Shown here: positions 1 to 8,431 of the stretch, one piece after another
Numbering within the stretch: position 1 is the stretch's first letter
Layout of the letters: each line of letters begins with the position of its first letter
Source: an uncultured Verrucomicrobiales bacterium
GTDB lineage: Bacteria; Verrucomicrobiota; Verrucomicrobiia; Verrucomicrobiales; DEV007
Assembly (NCBI GenBank): GCA_937891465.1
Contig: CALAHF010000085.1
Location: 1 to 41,541, forward strand
Direction of reading: 5' to 3'
Length of the DNA stretch: 41,541 nucleotides
Notes under the pieces: generated by a model
Seen by the model: the letters and a program-made list of their open reading frames with translations, nothing else
What the model was told of the DNA's origin: nothing
Databases searched by the model: none
Made by a program: the position numbers and the translations under genes

Positions 1-590
1 ACCGCGCGGTAAGCCCCGTTTCGATCAATGCAGACTGCTTCAACGGAGGCTTTTTGCTCATCGTTGAGCTTTTCAAAAAATACTTCCAGGCTGGCTTTCT
101 TTTTACCCTCATGTAGGTGGAGGAGTTCTCCAGTGTCGGCATTGAGCACGCTGGTGACGCAGCCGTGGCCTTTATGAACGGCTTTTTCATCAACGAGAAG
201 CGCTCGAATGTTGTCAAAATCCGGCGGTGGTAAATCAGCCTCTAACACGTCGCGATCATATCGATAAGCCGTCGCCGCCGGAACTTCGACCAGCATCGGC
301 GGCATCGCAGCGAAAGGCACGTAACGAGCCAGCAGGCTGACGTAACGCATCAACCGCCAAGTGGCCTTGCGCGTGGGATGGATTTCCTCCGGGCGAAAGG
401 AGTGGTAACAGCCACAGGATGAACATTTTCCCTGAGTGATCGGATATTTCACAATGGCAACAGGACCAGCCCCGCAACCCAGATCAAAAGCAACGGAATC
501 CCGCACCCGGTTCACTGCCATCTCCTTCCCGCAATCCGGGCATTTAAGCGTGCGCCGACCATCCCTCCTCAAATTGATTTGAATTCCCAC
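1..590 (-). CDS. ISL3-family transposase, partial (runs off left edge)
   Basis: Reading the minus strand from about 590 gives an open frame to the window edge. An N-terminal zinc-binding region shows CPDCG and then CSSCGCYH, the paired Cys motifs of the ISL3 zinc-finger domain. It is followed by the DDE domain motifs LLVDEKAVHKGH and later CIDRNGAYRAV, which hold the first two catalytic Asp residues of ISL3 transposases. The likely start is GTG at 588-590; the frame stays open about 70 bases further upstream to a TAA but offers no ATG. The first residues before the zinc finger are fewer than usual for the family, so the start is uncertain. The C-terminal half lies outside the window, so intactness cannot be judged. 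Confidence 0.8.
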   Translation of the reverse strand, partial: MGIQINLRRDGRRTLKCPDCGKEMAVNRVRDSVAFDLGCGAGPVAIVKYPITQGKCSSCGCYHSFRPEEIHPTRKATWRLMRYVSLLARYVPFAAMPPMLVEVPAATAYRYDRDVLEADLPPPDFDNIRALLVDEKAVHKGHGCVTSVLNADTGELLHLHEGKKKASLEVFFEKLNDEQKASVEAVCIDRNGAYRA

Positions 591-789
591 CCCGGTGCAG
601 CTTACACTCTCAGTGACGTAGCTCTTGAACGAATAAACGGCTTGGAAGCTTTTTTATTTTCACACCGAATTTTTGAGCCGCTTTTCAAGAGCTCGTCACC
701 TGTTTTTTCAGCAAAATCGTCCGCAGATGTGAAAGGGAGCCAGAAATTTGCAGGGGTACTCCATCACGCAGAGTGGCCCTGACGAATAG

Positions 790-1068
790 TTGGCAATTCG
801 AAACAAGATATCCGAGTTGGAGTTGCCTGAAATTCCTAACTCGCCCGTTCAATTGGCCGCTTGGCTAGTGGGGCGAAAAATCGAGTCTGCCGGCACAAGC
901 GGCCGCCATGTCATTCAATTTAGCCGTGACAGCGCGGTCCTTTATCATAAGACGAAGAGCGGCAGGAAAGTGGCATATCGCGCTCTGTCGGATCGCATCG
1001 TAGAACTCAAAATGTTAATGCACCCTCTCAATCCCGTCAGGACCGACGCGCCGATAAGAACTCCTTGA
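790..1068 (+). CDS. small hypothetical ORF (92 aa), doubtful
   Basis: This is an open frame with a TTG start and no convincing ribosome binding site. The predicted protein is basic, has no membrane segment and matches no family I recognise. Its last 15 or so residues are encoded by the first copy of the ~70 bp repeat described at 1019-1089, so the natural C-terminus may have been replaced when the repeat arrived. It could be a remnant of an element gene or chance coding. Confidence 0.25.
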   Translation: MAIRNKISELELPEIPNSPVQLAAWLVGRKIESAGTSGRHVIQFSRDSAVLYHKTKSGRKVAYRALSDRIVELKMLMHPLNPVRTDAPIRTP

Positions 1069-1089
1069 AAAAGCAATTTCCTGTCAGTT
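1019..1089 (+). repeat. ~70 bp repeat, copy 1
   Basis: The segment begins GCACCC, has GGACCGACG in the middle, then a TCCTTGAA box, and ends near TGTCAGTT. It aligns by eye along its length with segments at 1296-1364 and 3448-3517, all in the same orientation. Confidence 0.7.
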
Positions 1090-1434
1090 AATCACAATCG
1101 ACGCAAAAAGGCCGCGTGAACGCATGCGCTCAAGGGGTTTCACCATTTCTCTCTAAAAGGTCGAGGGCGTCCCTTACTGCCAAAAAAACAGGGAAAGAGA
1201 TTCCTTACCCATGCCATAAACCTATGGAATAGGGGATGTGGCTCTGCGGGCGGCTCTGGGTTCCCGCCCTAATCTTATGGGGGCGGCGGTTGGCAGCACC
1301 CCTCAATCCCAGTCTGACCGATGCCCAGATAAAAAATCCTTGAACAATTAAATTCCTATCAGTTTTTATCTAATACGGTAACTGCTTGACTTGAAATCAG
1401 CCAAAATAAGTAATCTCTTCCGCTTTGGAATCGT
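1069..1434. other. gene-free stretch between the small ORF and the autotransporter
   Basis: No convincing gene is seen here. The stretch holds the end of repeat copy 1, all of repeat copy 2, and a short perfect hairpin CCATA-AACC-TATGG near 1213-1226. The composition suggests degraded mobile-element DNA, but no inverted repeats of a complete element could be fixed. Confidence 0.5.
1296..1364 (+). repeat. ~70 bp repeat, copy 2
   Basis: This copy has GCACCCCTCAATCCC at its left end, then CTGACCGATG, then AAAAAATCCTTGAA and CCTATCAGTT at the right end. It is most similar to the copy at 3448-3517 in the AAAAAATC block. Confidence 0.7.
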
Positions 1435-1473
1435 GTGGATGAGGAGGAACCCAATGATTCTGAATTATCGACC

Positions 1474-3396
1474 ATGAGATTAAAAACCGCTCACTTTCCA
1501 ACACTTCCCAACACTGTATTCAGCTCCGCACGTGCTTCCGTGAAACTCATTACTTCCGTGCTGTTGCTTGCGATCCTCTCCGCTGCCTCGTGTTTTGGAC
1601 CGTCCTCCGCATTCGCAGCGCCTCAAACTTTTGAAGTGGGCTGGTCCTACGACTCCGGTCCCAGTACAGAAGCAGCCGGTTCAGGGACCATCACTTTCGA
1701 CCCGACGGATCCGAACTTTAAAAACCCAGGGTTTAATGATACAGAAGACCCTGTCCTTGATTGGAATGTTCTCGGGTTTGAGTTCAATTTTACCGGGTTG
1801 CCGGGGGGGCCGATTACGTTGAACACGGGCAATGTGCGGAGTCTTCAGCTCGCAAGCCTCAAAGGCGTCTCTTTGGACTTTACAACCGATCTCATTCCTC
1901 AAGGATTTTTTCCGGGGGGAGGCAACGATTTCAATATTTTTGGAAAAATAATAAATGGGACTTCAGAAAACGAGCTCAGCTTTATTGGGGATGGAACCCG
2001 TTTGAATCTAACCGTCTTTCGCCCTCTCGGTTTGGTCTCACCCGCCGCATCCGCCTCACCGGGCCAGCAAAGCGCTCCTGTCCCGACGGTCCTTGTTACT
2101 AACCTCGGTGCAATCAGCTCAGCCGAAACCACTGGCCTGAATTCGATAAGCACTACTCTCAGCAGCGTGCAGAATGCCGTGCAAAACGCAGTTGTTGATT
2201 TAAACAACCGGATTTTCAACGCCCGCAGCGGCGGAACGCAGAGCGGCAATGGTAACGGAGTTGCTTCCACACTCGACAACACGAGCCGGTATCTGAATTT
2301 TGCCCAAAACCAGAACATTGATTACCGCGTCGCGCTCGGTTTGGCCGATGGCGAGACAGTTGAAGTCGTCGATACGCTTTCCGGCTTGGGAGCAGGTGCC
2401 GGACATCCTTTTGCCATGGTCGGCGTTCCTGTCGTGACCGGATCCGCCGTGATCGCTGTCGAAGGTGGCAGCGGCAAAAACTCCGTGACCGACAAAGTCG
2501 TGATCGAAGAGGCATCGCAGGCGAAGTTCGAGGTGTTTTCATCGTTTGATTACGGTTACTACGATCAGGACAACCTGACCCGCAACTCCCGCGGCTTCGA
2601 AGTTGACAGCTACGCCGGTTCCGCCGGACTGGAAATGCGCCTCACCGATTGGTTGGTCGCAGGAACGGCTTTCACCTATCTGGAAAGCAACACGAACTCG
2701 ACCGCGAATCTCGGCAGCGGTGATCTGAATGGCGAAGTTTACAGCGTCTACGCGACGGCTTTCCACGGAAACACTTATCTGGATGTGCTTTACAGCTACG
2801 GCGATTTCGATAACGACATTTCGCGAAACACCCTGCTCGGGCGCACCGCATATGGCGATACCGAGAGCCACTCGCACAACATCGATTTGAATCTCGGCCA
2901 CACGGTTCAGGTGAACGAGCAGTTTAGCTTCGGTCCGTCAGCGGGCCTGAATTACACCACTGGTGAGGTTGACGGGTACAATGAGCGCAACGGCGGCTCT
3001 GCCAATTTGATTTACCCCGACCACGATTTTGAATCGATGATCGGGCGCCTCGGTGGATACGCGACATTCAAATGCAACACCGCCGCCGGATTATTGACGA
3101 CACAAGCCAGCGCCAGTTGGGCCCACGAATTTGATCCTGAGAATGGCAACGTGACGGCTAGTCTCGAAACCAGCCCGTTTGCGCTCGTGACAGGGAACAG
3201 CGCCCGCAGCACCGGCGGCTACACCGCCGAACAGGAACGCGCCCACGCCGGGGCGGATTGGTTGGAACTCGGCGCCACGACCCGCCTCGATATCAGCAAC
3301 ACCGGATTCAATTTTGAACTCGGATATCAGGGCATGTTCGGCCGGACCAACGCCAGCGGGCATTTTGGTTCTGCGAAGATTGGTTACGAGTGGTGA
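1474..3396 (+). CDS. autotransporter-type outer membrane protein with a short passenger
   Basis: The protein is about 640 residues. It starts with a signal peptide (basic start, hydrophobic stretch around LITSVLLLAILSAASC, cleavage after SAFA). A Gly/Ser/Asn-rich passenger of roughly 300 residues follows. The last ~280 residues show the alternating aromatic/polar strands of an autotransporter beta-barrel (PF03797 type) and end in GYEW, an aromatic C-terminal residue as expected for barrel insertion by BAM. I chose ATG 1474; GTG at 1435 in the same frame would add 13 residues before the signal peptide and is less likely. The passenger has no protease or adhesin motif that I recognise. It is flanked on both sides by copies of the ~70 bp repeat, so it may have come in with the accessory region. 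Confidence 0.8.
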   Translation: MRLKTAHFPTLPNTVFSSARASVKLITSVLLLAILSAASCFGPSSAFAAPQTFEVGWSYDSGPSTEAAGSGTITFDPTDPNFKNPGFNDTEDPVLDWNVLGFEFNFTGLPGGPITLNTGNVRSLQLASLKGVSLDFTTDLIPQGFFPGGGNDFNIFGKIINGTSENELSFIGDGTRLNLTVFRPLGLVSPAASASPGQQSAPVPTVLVTNLGAISSAETTGLNSISTTLSSVQNAVQNAVVDLNNRIFNARSGGTQSGNGNGVASTLDNTSRYLNFAQNQNIDYRVALGLADGETVEVVDTLSGLGAGAGHPFAMVGVPVVTGSAVIAVEGGSGKNSVTDKVVIEEASQAKFEVFSSFDYGYYDQDNLTRNSRGFEVDSYAGSAGLEMRLTDWLVAGTAFTYLESNTNSTANLGSGDLNGEVYSVYATAFHGNTYLDVLYSYGDFDNDISRNTLLGRTAYGDTESHSHNIDLNLGHTVQVNEQFSFGPSAGLNYTTGEVDGYNERNGGSANLIYPDHDFESMIGRLGGYATFKCNTAAGLLTTQASASWAHEFDPENGNVTASLETSPFALVTGNSARSTGGYTAEQERAHAGADWLELGATTRLDISNTGFNFELGYQGMFGRTNASGHFGSAKIGYEW

Positions 3397-3423
3397 TTGA
3401 TTCGTTTCTTGCGGATCTATTTT

Positions 3424-3443
3424 GAATCAATAGGGTCAGATTG
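3424..3443. repeat. CAATAGGGT interspersed repeat, half unit
   Basis: GAATCAATAGGGTCAGATTG matches one half of the interspersed repeat family at positions 1-13. It lies between the autotransporter stop and ~70 bp repeat copy 3. Confidence 0.5.
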
Positions 3444-3447
3444 AATT

Positions 3448-3517
3448 TGCACCCCCTCAAACCCGGCCGGACCGACGCCCCGATAAAAAATCTTTGAATA
3501 AGCAAATTCCTATCAAT
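3448..3517 (+). repeat. ~70 bp repeat, copy 3
   Basis: The left end is GCACCCCCTCAAACCC, the middle GGACCGACGCCCCGATAAAAAATC, and the right end CCTATCAATC. It replaces the coding sequence of the minus-strand integrase after about its 60th codon. Confidence 0.7.
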
Positions 3518-3693
3518 CGGCACTTCGCCTCCTTGTAGTCAACCGTTCGAAGAGACCGGATAATCTCGCATTTTGGGTTCCCGCCATTGGTCACATACGG
3601 GCCTTTTCCCCTTAGATCAGTCGGGATGGCACGACAAATTATGAAGGTATTATTTCGTCTTCTAAGTCCGGGGATTTTCGGCATTTCATTCAC
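3457..3693 (-). pseudogene. tyrosine recombinase (phage integrase), N-terminal stub
   Basis: The first ~60 residues look like the N-terminus of a tyrosine-type integrase: MPKIPGLRRRNNTFIICR, then AIPTDLRGKG, then EIIRSLRTVDYKEAKCRL. This fits the family pattern of a short strand-forming start, an R-x-x-P-x-D-L-R block and the SLxTxDxxEA block. After that the frame runs straight into ~70 bp repeat copy 3 and stops at 3457. The core-binding and catalytic domains with the R-H-R-Y residues are absent. It begins 90 bases beyond the 3' end of tRNA-Asp in the same orientation, which is the usual place for an integrase of an element inserted at a tRNA 3' end. Confidence 0.65.
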
Positions 3694-3782
3694 GTGTTAA
3701 CTTACATCATTAACGTGAAACCCTCAATCGGGAGCCTTGATCTCCAACGAGTTACATCACCCTTAGAACCTTACGGAAAAAG

Positions 3783-3859
<77 letters not shown>

Positions 3860-3911
3860 ATGGTAGTTATAAATAGGCCCCACATCCCTTACGGGTGGTG
3901 GAGCGGGCCGG

Positions 3912-3940
3912 ATTCTAAACTCAATCATTTGGCCGTGCAA
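3912..3940 (-). promoter_or_regulatory. promoter of tRNA-Asp
   Basis: On the minus strand TTGCAC (-35) is followed by exactly 17 bases and TAGAAT (-10). Transcription would start about 45 bases before the tRNA 5' end. The hexamers match the housekeeping sigma consensus well. Confidence 0.7.
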
Positions 3941-4034
3941 CAAAAAGTTGCTCAGAAATGACAAATCGTTTCACCGTTGACGATCTCACCCCCGCGCGGT
4001 ATGACTTGGCCTAAAAATTATCAATCGTAAGACT

Positions 4035-5054
4035 ATGGCAGATACACCAAAATACTATGCAGGGCTTGATATCGGGGGCTCCACCGTCAAAACCGTTCTG
4101 GTGGACGACATGGGCGAAGTCGCCGGTGAAATGCTCGAAGTCAAAAGCCACGTGAAGGACGGTTTTGAAGCCACGTTTGGTCAACTTGAAGGGGCACTGG
4201 ATCAACTTTGCACAGCAATCAATATTGAGCGTTCTCAGGTGAAGGGGCTGGGTATGGACGTCCCCGCTCCTTCTTGTGAAGGCACAATTTGGGGGAAAGC
4301 CAACCTTCACGAGAATTGGGTCGGCACCAATATTCGCGACGAATTTTCGAAGCGGGTCAATATCCCTGTTTATATGACGAATGACGGAAATGCAGCGGCC
4401 TTGGGCGAGTATGCGGTGCGACGCAAACACCTTGGTGGCCTGATGCTGATTGCTCCGGGAACGGGTCTCGGCGGTGGCTTTGTTCTTCCAGGGGGTCGTG
4501 CTCACGAAGGGCAAAACGGACTCTCTCTTGAGGTCGGCCACGTTTCCGTTCCTCACCGCGAAGATGACAATGAACTTCCCACCTGCTCTTGCGGCCTGAA
4601 AGGTTGCCTCGAAGCGTGGGTTTCACTCGTTGCGCTTCGACGCCGAATTGGCCTTGAATTGGCGAAGCCGGAAAATGCAGATCACCCGTTGAATGATGAC
4701 TCCGCCATCGAAGAAAAAGCGTTTCGCTTGCGTGATTTTGCTCAGGACGGAGACGAGCTGGCCATTTCAATTTTCCGCCAGCAAGCCCATATTTTAGGCT
4801 ATGGAATTGCTGATTTGGTGCGGGTTTTTGATCCCGGTTTGATTGTGATTGGTGGTGGTTTGGCTGAGACCGAGGGCTTTCGCGACGATTACATGAATTG
4901 GATCAAAGAAGGCTTCCGCGAGCGCGCCTGGCCGATCTATCAGAATAGCCCAATCGATCCAGATCGTGAAACCACCCGTTTTGAGTGGGCTCGCGGAGGA
5001 GATTCTTCTGCAGCGCTTGGGGTTGCATTCACCGCCCGCGAAATGTACCGTTAA
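4035..5054 (+). CDS. ROK-family sugar kinase (glucokinase-like)
   Basis: This is a 339-residue cytoplasmic protein of normal ROK length. It phosphorylates a hexose, most likely glucose, with ATP. The N-terminal phosphate-binding loop is LDIGGSTVKTVL (about residues 11-22). The catalytic Asp lies in TNDGNAAALGE (about 115-125). A second ATP loop follows as GTGLGGGFV. The zinc-binding motif of ROK proteins is complete: a His in EVGHVSV and the Cys cluster CSCGLKGCLEAW. There is no DNA-binding N-terminus, so this is a kinase and not a ROK repressor. It converges on the hydrolase remnant with only 7 bases between the stops. The exact sugar cannot be told from sequence. Confidence 0.9.
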   Translation: MADTPKYYAGLDIGGSTVKTVLVDDMGEVAGEMLEVKSHVKDGFEATFGQLEGALDQLCTAINIERSQVKGLGMDVPAPSCEGTIWGKANLHENWVGTNIRDEFSKRVNIPVYMTNDGNAAALGEYAVRRKHLGGLMLIAPGTGLGGGFVLPGGRAHEGQNGLSLEVGHVSVPHREDDNELPTCSCGLKGCLEAWVSLVALRRRIGLELAKPENADHPLNDDSAIEEKAFRLRDFAQDGDELAISIFRQQAHILGYGIADLVRVFDPGLIVIGGGLAETEGFRDDYMNWIKEGFRERAWPIYQNSPIDPDRETTRFEWARGGDSSAALGVAFTAREMYR

Positions 5055-5061
5055 ATCGGAA

Positions 5062-6227
5062 CTAATTGCCGAGCACGCCTCGATTTTTCAGCCATTCCAC
5101 AGCTGAAACCGGCCATTTGGTGACGGTTTCGTTGGTAGCCCGAAGGCCATACCCGTGCCCTCCGGTTTCGTAAACGTGCAACTCAGCAGGCACCCCCACC
5201 TTTTTGAGCGCGGCAAACATCGCCACACGGCTCAGGCAGGTGACGCGATCATTCGCGGCGTGGGCAAAAAACATCGGCGGAGAAATCACGTTCAGTTCGG
5301 CGAATTCGTGAAGCTCCCCCGTTTTCTCATCAACCAATTCGCCGGGGTAAATCACCATCACGAAACTCGCCCCGCAAAAAGAGTTGTCGATTTCATCTGC
5401 TTTTGTGCATGCGGAAATGCCATCTGCAAGGGCAGCTAAAACAGCGGTTTGCCCTCCTGCTGAGAATCCCATCACTCCGACCTTGTCCGGATCCAACTCC
5501 CACTTTTCGGCGTTGGCATGAACCATGGACAACGCTCGCTGAGCATCCATGACCGGTCCGAGCGCTTTTTCGGGGATCACCAAATTCGGATTTCCGGCCC
5601 CTGCCACCAACTCGTCGCCATGGGGAGCCGTTGGCACGCGATATTTCAACACGACTGCTGTAATTCCCTGATGATTCAACCACTGAGCCACTTCCGTGCC
5701 TTCCAAATCCTGTGCTAAAATATGGAATCCACCGCCGGGGCAAACCACAACCGCCGCCCCGTTTGCTTTATGATCGGGCGGAAAAAAACCTCGATCTGCG
5801 GAGTCGAAACATGACCGAGCCGAATCACGGGATTCCCAGCAACCAGATTTGAGCCCGCATTTGAAGTGTCACGCTCCTCCCCTTCCACCATCGTAGGCGT
5901 GCCGGGCATCACTTTGGGCCACAGATCGATTTTTTCCGTAACTTTCGATGGTGGGATTTTAAAATCAGGCTCCTCTCCGTTGGCTATTTTTTCATCGCCG
6001 CCCGAATGATCTTCCCCCGTTTTTCACGAGTCATCACAGGCGTCTCCTTCATCCTTGCCTCAATAAAGGTCTTAAATTTATCCTTTTGCTCTTCCGACAA
6101 ATTTTTGAAGGCCTCAACATCCTCTTTTTTGCCGTCCCTGCTCCTCTTCCTGAGAAAAAGCGGTGGCCGCAAACGCAATCGCCGCCGTGAAGGCGACGAT
6201 TCGATTGTTGAAAGAAAGAGGTTTCAT
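5062..6227 (-). pseudogene. secreted alpha/beta hydrolase (esterase-like), broken by three frameshifts
   Basis: Four reading-frame pieces on the minus strand join into one protein of about 388 residues. Piece 1 is a signal peptide (MKPLSFNNRIVAF...ATAFSQ). Piece 2 is a charged linker (KEDVEAFKNLSEEQ...RAAMKK). Piece 3 contains EKIDLWPKVMPGTPTMVEG. Piece 4 (5062-5748) holds the hydrolase core: VVVCPGGGF oxyanion region, GFSAGG nucleophile Ser, AANDRV acid and GGHGYG His. The breaks fall in homopolymers at about 6125-6130 (one base extra), 5987-5992 (one base short) and 5782-5788 (one base short). The last piece alone may still be expressed, but it would lack the signal peptide. Alternatives are a real decaying gene or homopolymer sequencing errors. 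The family includes acetylxylan and carbohydrate esterases. Confidence 0.75.
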
Positions 6228-6246
6228 TTCAGACGAGACAATTCGC

Positions 6247-6753
6247 TCAGCGCAACCGCGGCGGCGTATTACGCGGCGAATCTTTCACCCCACGACTGCT
6301 GCCACTGGATGAGGACGATGATTTCTTGCTGCCTCCACCACCTGAGGACGATGACTTTTTGCTACCACCACCCGATGACGACGATTTTTTTGATGAAGAT
6401 GATGATGATTTTTTAGAAGAACTTGAACCTCCGCCGCTACTCCGATTTGAACTCGAGCTGCTGCGATTCGAGCTGGAACTCGACTTATTTGTGGAAGACG
6501 AAGAGCGGTGATCATCCCTGTAGTCAGAATGATCGTGATGGTCGTGATGGTCGTGGCGATCATGACCGTCGTAATAAGCGTTTCGTCGGAGATAAGAATG
6601 CCGTAGACGATCGTCGTATCCTCGATCCGTAAACGGGCTATAACCCGATCCTCGAGAATATCCCTGCGACGAGTATCCACCGTGATCATAAACGGTGCAG
6701 GAGGAGAAAGTGGCGGCAAGCGCCAAAGCAAGACAGAATTGGAGTAGTTTCAT
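6247..6753 (-). CDS. low-complexity Ser/Lys- and His-rich lipoprotein
   Basis: The protein is about 168 residues, starting at the ATG before KLLQFCLALALA. The signal sequence ends in a lipobox-like FSSC, so it is probably lipid-anchored outside the inner membrane. A Tyr/Gly segment follows, then a His/Asp block (DGHDRHDHHDHHDH) that could bind metal. The last ~80 residues are runs of Ser broken by KK, NR and GGG, which are surely disordered. An upstream in-frame start would add MISKCS and is less likely. No enzyme domain is visible. The function is unknown. Confidence 0.7.
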   Translation of the reverse strand: MKLLQFCLALALAATFSSCTVYDHGGYSSQGYSRGSGYSPFTDRGYDDRLRHSYLRRNAYYDGHDRHDHHDHHDHSDYRDDHRSSSSTNKSSSSSNRSSSSSNRSSGGGSSSSKKSSSSSSKKSSSSGGGSKKSSSSGGGGSKKSSSSSSGSSRGVKDSPRNTPPRLR

Positions 6754-6837
6754 AGAACATTTAGATATCAAAGCGTGAGACGAACAGGCCTATCCGTCTA
6801 TTCAAAATATTTCATTTTTTAGGGGAGAAGGCGTTTT

Positions 6838-6881
6838 GAGCCAACCCTGTACGTTCGATGAACATAGCCTTTTGGTTCGTA
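6838..6881. repeat. diverged CAATAGGGT-type interspersed repeat
   Basis: CCAACCCTGTACGTTCGATG followed by AACATAGCCTTTTGGTTCGT keeps the layout of the interspersed family (CCAACCCT, GTTCG, TTGGTTCG) with several substitutions. It runs into the hairpin repeats to its right. Confidence 0.45.
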
Positions 6882-7036
6882 ACAGTGACATCATGCGATT
6901 GCCGTTCCGGCCATCTTCAGACCGCGAGGCAAGCTCGCTTTTGTCACTGTTGGTTCGTATCAGAATGTCTTCCGGTTCCGCTTCGCGAAAATTCTCAGAC
7001 CGCTGGCAAGCCAGCTTGTCGCCCTGTTGGTTCGTA
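6872..7036. repeat. two tandem REP-like hairpin units (~78 bp)
   Basis: TTGGTTCGTA occurs at 6872, 6950 and 7027, giving periods of 78 and 77 bases. Unit 1 has a perfect inner hairpin GCGAG-GCAAG-CTCGC (6924-6938) and a perfect outer 10-base arm pair AACAGTGACA / TGTCACTGTT (6881-6890 and 6942-6951). Unit 2 has GCTGG-CAAG-CCAGC (7002-7015). The two inner stems differ in sequence but both pair perfectly. They lie just past the 3' end of the beta-helix gene and may stabilise or end its transcript. Confidence 0.7.
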
Positions 7037-7041
7037 GAACT

Positions 7042-8352
7042 TTATTTTCGGATCACCGGCTCAACGCCTTCAGGCAACCCGCGGATCTTGCAATTTTCGA
7101 TCGAATTATCCGACCCGCCTTCCACGAGAATTCCACTTTTGCAATCCGTGAGAATCAAACCGGAAAGCGACATGCCTTCACAGTTTTCTAGAATGATTGC
7201 ACCGCCTTCTGTTTGAAATTTGTGAAGCACTGAATTCGCAAAAACACAGTCTCGGCAGTTTGAAAACCGAATCGTTCCAGGGCGCTCAAACTGACGCGGA
7301 TTGAACGTGTTCCCGGTCGCGACCACTCGCTGGCTGTTCGACACGGTCATAAAATTAGGCTTGGGGGCGAAGCTGGTATTTCCCGAAATCGCCACGTCCA
7401 TCGAGTGATCAATCACGATTCCTTCAGTCGTATCGCTCATCACATTCCCAGAAATCGTCACTGAATCGATCGGCCAGATTTCTTTGCCGCTGAGCCGAAT
7501 GTTTGCTCCGCCGGGAGCTTTGGTCGCGCCTTCTTTTCCATAATTGGCGCTGTGCTGAATCGTGCAACCCGTGATCGCAATTTCGGCAATCGACTTCGAT
7601 TTATCCCCTCTACTACCGGAAACATCGATCCACACATTGGCCGTTTTTGTCGGCGTCTCGTCAGCCGGCATGTTGGCCTCGATATCACACCCCGTGATCT
7701 GAAGGTTCCGCACATTGCCATCACGAACGACAATCCCTCCGCCCCGATTGTAGCTCACGTGGGAGTTGGAAATATTGATCTGATGCAGATTCACGTCGTC
7801 GAGATAAATCCCGATCCCACTATTCTCATAGAGATTGCAGTCAGAGATCGAAACGTTCCGGTTACGCGTCGCCAAGACAATTCCATGACGGCACCAGCGG
7901 ACCGCTGTTTTTGTAACCACCGGCTCGAAGGTCTGATACAGCTCAATTCCATCAGCTTCCGGGTGATTTCCAATGATTTCAATTCCTTCCACAATCGGCA
8001 TGCGCTCCGCCCAGGTCGTCGCCTTAAAAGATGTTGGCGAAGCGGTTCCCTCGTGCGATCCCGCGATCCGAATCGCAGATCCCGGACCATCCATAATCAG
8101 TGTCGCTCCGCCGTCTTCTGATTTCACAACGACTCCACCGTGTTTCGCCAAATCGACATTCAATCCCGTTGTCAGTCGGTAAACGCCCCCTTTCAAAATC
8201 AAACTTCCGCCATTCGCATCAAGCTGCTTCTGCAATTCAGCCGACGAATCCGGCATCGATTTCAGATCGGGATATTGATCAATAGCGGAAGGAAGTTCTT
8301 GCCCGAAAGCTGTCGAAGCAAAGAGTGATAGAGCGAACAGAAAGCGAATCAT
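7042..8352 (-). CDS. secreted right-handed parallel beta-helix protein
   Basis: The protein has 436 residues with a signal peptide (MIRFLFALSLFASTAFG). From about residue 50 on it shows repeating ~22-residue coils with the pattern of parallel beta-helix (PbH1) repeats, such as NVSISDCNLYENSGIGIYL, INISNSHVSYNRGGGIVV and LQITGCDIEANM. Such folds are found in pectate lyases, alginate epimerases and other polysaccharide-active proteins. No clear catalytic set can be pointed out, so substrate and activity are unknown. It is co-directional with the subtilase gene upstream, about 80 bases away. Confidence 0.8.
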   Translation of the reverse strand: MIRFLFALSLFASTAFGQELPSAIDQYPDLKSMPDSSAELQKQLDANGGSLILKGGVYRLTTGLNVDLAKHGGVVVKSEDGGATLIMDGPGSAIRIAGSHEGTASPTSFKATTWAERMPIVEGIEIIGNHPEADGIELYQTFEPVVTKTAVRWCRHGIVLATRNRNVSISDCNLYENSGIGIYLDDVNLHQINISNSHVSYNRGGGIVVRDGNVRNLQITGCDIEANMPADETPTKTANVWIDVSGSRGDKSKSIAEIAITGCTIQHSANYGKEGATKAPGGANIRLSGKEIWPIDSVTISGNVMSDTTEGIVIDHSMDVAISGNTSFAPKPNFMTVSNSQRVVATGNTFNPRQFERPGTIRFSNCRDCVFANSVLHKFQTEGGAIILENCEGMSLSGLILTDCKSGILVEGGSDNSIENCKIRGLPEGVEPVIRK

Positions 8353-8431
8353 GCCGCAGACTAGCGGTCGCAGTTTCTCCCGTCCATTGGCTCATTGACG
8401 GCAATTATTTTCGCAACGAACCAATCCGCTA

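Noticed and set aside
740-762. Possible terminal inverted repeat of the ISL3 element
   Set aside because: A GC-rich near-palindrome (GGGGTACTCC) lies at a plausible distance upstream of the transposase, but the other end is outside the window, so it cannot be supported.
579-782. 67-residue plus-strand ORF at the transposase start
   Set aside because: It overlaps the transposase N-terminus on the other strand and has no features of a real protein.
5782-5992. Programmed frameshifting in the hydrolase gene
   Set aside because: Three shifts in different directions would be needed in one gene, and no pause hairpin or slippery heptamer arrangement is evident; decay or sequence error is more likely.
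6872-7036. CRISPR array
   Set aside because: Only two units with imperfect sequence and no spacers of even length; hairpins with compensating stems fit REP elements instead.
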